From positions 1 to 7,961 of the forward strand of contig JAOUAY010000042.1 of NCBI GenBank assembly GCA_029860565.1: a stretch of DNA of 7,961 nt, given 5' to 3'. The translations under genes and the position numbers were made by a program. Source of the stretch: Candidatus Nitrosopumilus sp. Its GTDB lineage: Archaea > Thermoproteota > Nitrososphaeria > Nitrososphaerales > Nitrosopumilaceae. How positions within the stretch are numbered: position 1 is the first letter of the stretch; every line of letters starts with the position of its first letter. Shown here piece after piece: positions 7,087 to 7,961 of this stretch. Under the pieces are notes generated by a model. It was not told where the DNA came from and searched no databases. It worked only from the letters and a program-made list of their open reading frames with translations.

Positions 7087-7961
7087 ATGGCAGATAAACA
7101 ACATTTGAACCTGATTATAACGGGTCATATTGATAATGGTAAATCTACAACTATGGGGCATTTTTTGATGGATCTTGGAGTTGTCGATGAAAGAACAATT
7201 GCAGCACATGGAGTCGAATCAGAGAAGACCGGAAAAGGTGACACTTTCAAGTATGCTTGGGTTATGGATAACATTAAAGATGAAAGAGAAAGAGGTATCA
7301 CAATTGATTTAGCTTTCCAAAAATTTGAGTCCGCAAAGTATTTCTTTACTTTGATCGATGCTCCTGGTCACAGAGACTTTATTAAAAATATGATTACTGG
7401 TGCTTCTGAGGCAGATGCAGCCATTCTAGTACTTTCAGCAAAAGAAGGTGAAACTGATACTGCAATTGCTGCAGGTGGACAAGCAAGAGAACATGCATTC
7501 TTACTAAAAACATTAGGTGTAAGTCAACTTATTGTTGCAATTAATAAAATGGATGCAGTTGAATACAAAGAAGATGCATTCAAAGCAGCCAAAGAGAAAG
7601 GTGAAAAACTAGTAAGATCTGTCGGTTACAAACTAGAAAATGTACCTTTTATTCCAGTTTCTGGATGGAAAGGTGACAATTTAGTTAAAAAATCTGAGAA
7701 TATGGATTGGTACAAGGGTAAAACACTACTTGAAGCATTTGATGACTTTACAGTAGCAGAGAAACCTGTTGGTAAACCACTACGTGTTCCAATTCAGGAT
7801 GTTTATACAATTACTGGTGTAGGAACTGTACCTGTAGGTAGAGTTGAAACTGGTACCATGAAAGCAAATCAAAAAATTATTGTAATGCCTTCTGGTGCAC
7901 TTGGTGAAATCAAATCTATTGAAACTCACCATACAGAAATGCCAACTGCAGAAGCAGGTGA
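7087..7961 (+). CDS. tuf: Translation elongation factor EF-1alpha (aEF1A), 5' part
   Basis: This GTPase delivers aminoacyl-tRNA to the ribosome. The 291 codons visible cover the G domain and the start of domain 2; the gene continues beyond the right edge (family length is about 430 residues). GTP-binding motifs are the P-loop GHIDNGKS (13-20), switch I RGITID (69-74) with T72, DAPGH (91-95), NKMD (153-156) and SGWKG (192-196). Domain 2 begins around PLRVPIQDVYTITGVG (231-246). The ATG at 7087 gives MADKQHLNLIITG, the start I recall for Nitrosopumilus-type proteins. The P-loop has Asn17 where bacterial EF-Tu and most EF-1alpha have His (GHVDHGK). I believe this is normal in the lineage. It is divergent from fbp across 130 bases. 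Confidence 0.97.
   Translation, partial: MADKQHLNLIITGHIDNGKSTTMGHFLMDLGVVDERTIAAHGVESEKTGKGDTFKYAWVMDNIKDERERGITIDLAFQKFESAKYFFTLIDAPGHRDFIKNMITGASEADAAILVLSAKEGETDTAIAAGGQAREHAFLLKTLGVSQLIVAINKMDAVEYKEDAFKAAKEKGEKLVRSVGYKLENVPFIPVSGWKGDNLVKKSENMDWYKGKTLLEAFDDFTVAEKPVGKPLRVPIQDVYTITGVGTVPVGRVETGTMKANQKIIVMPSGALGEIKSIETHHTEMPTAEAG

Noticed and set aside
7123..7149. Asn17 in the EF-1alpha P-loop as a damaging change
   Set aside because: The GxxxxGKS core is intact and I recall the same GHIDNGKST in Nitrosopumilus-type EF-1alpha, so it is a lineage trait.
7015..7209. Minus-strand frame overlapping the EF-1alpha start
   Set aside because: It overlaps the invariant G1 region of EF-1alpha in antisense and crosses the promoter region; no domain.

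Overview
The window looks like chromosomal DNA of an ammonia-oxidising archaeon of the Nitrosopumilus/Nitrosarchaeum type (Nitrososphaerota, formerly Thaumarchaeota). The evidence is an archaeal EF-1alpha with the P-loop GHIDNGKST that I recall from this group, an archaeal bifunctional fructose-1,6-bisphosphate aldolase/phosphatase, AT-rich DNA, and AT boxes about 26 bases upstream of the presumed starts. The lineage call rests on remembered sequences, not on a search.

Layout. Positions 1-5623 on the minus strand are one giant open frame that runs off the left edge. It is unbroken from about 5619 down to 1. It encodes at least about 1870 residues of a surface-anchored multidomain protein. From N to C it has a signal peptide, a helical segment, a DM13-like domain with its conserved cysteine, about 23 NHL-type beta-propeller blades, a second DM13-like domain that lacks the cysteine, one membrane helix, and a cytoplasmic family 2 glycosyltransferase cut off by the window edge. 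Its start is unusual: the only good ATG lies one base out of frame, separated from the main frame by a run of seven T. A 196-base gap (5624-5819) separates it from fbp (5820-6956, minus), a complete gluconeogenic enzyme gene. A 130-base divergent intergenic region (6957-7086) follows, then the first 291 codons of EF-1alpha (7087 onward, plus).

How they fit. fbp and EF-1alpha are housekeeping genes transcribed divergently. fbp would finish hexose synthesis from fixed carbon. The giant gene is probably a separate unit with its own promoter. Its predicted topology puts a propeller rod with a putative redox domain outside the cell, joined through one helix to a glycosyltransferase inside. That suggests, as inference only, a sensor or scaffold coupled to surface polysaccharide or glycan synthesis. 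This fusion is the most interesting item in the window.
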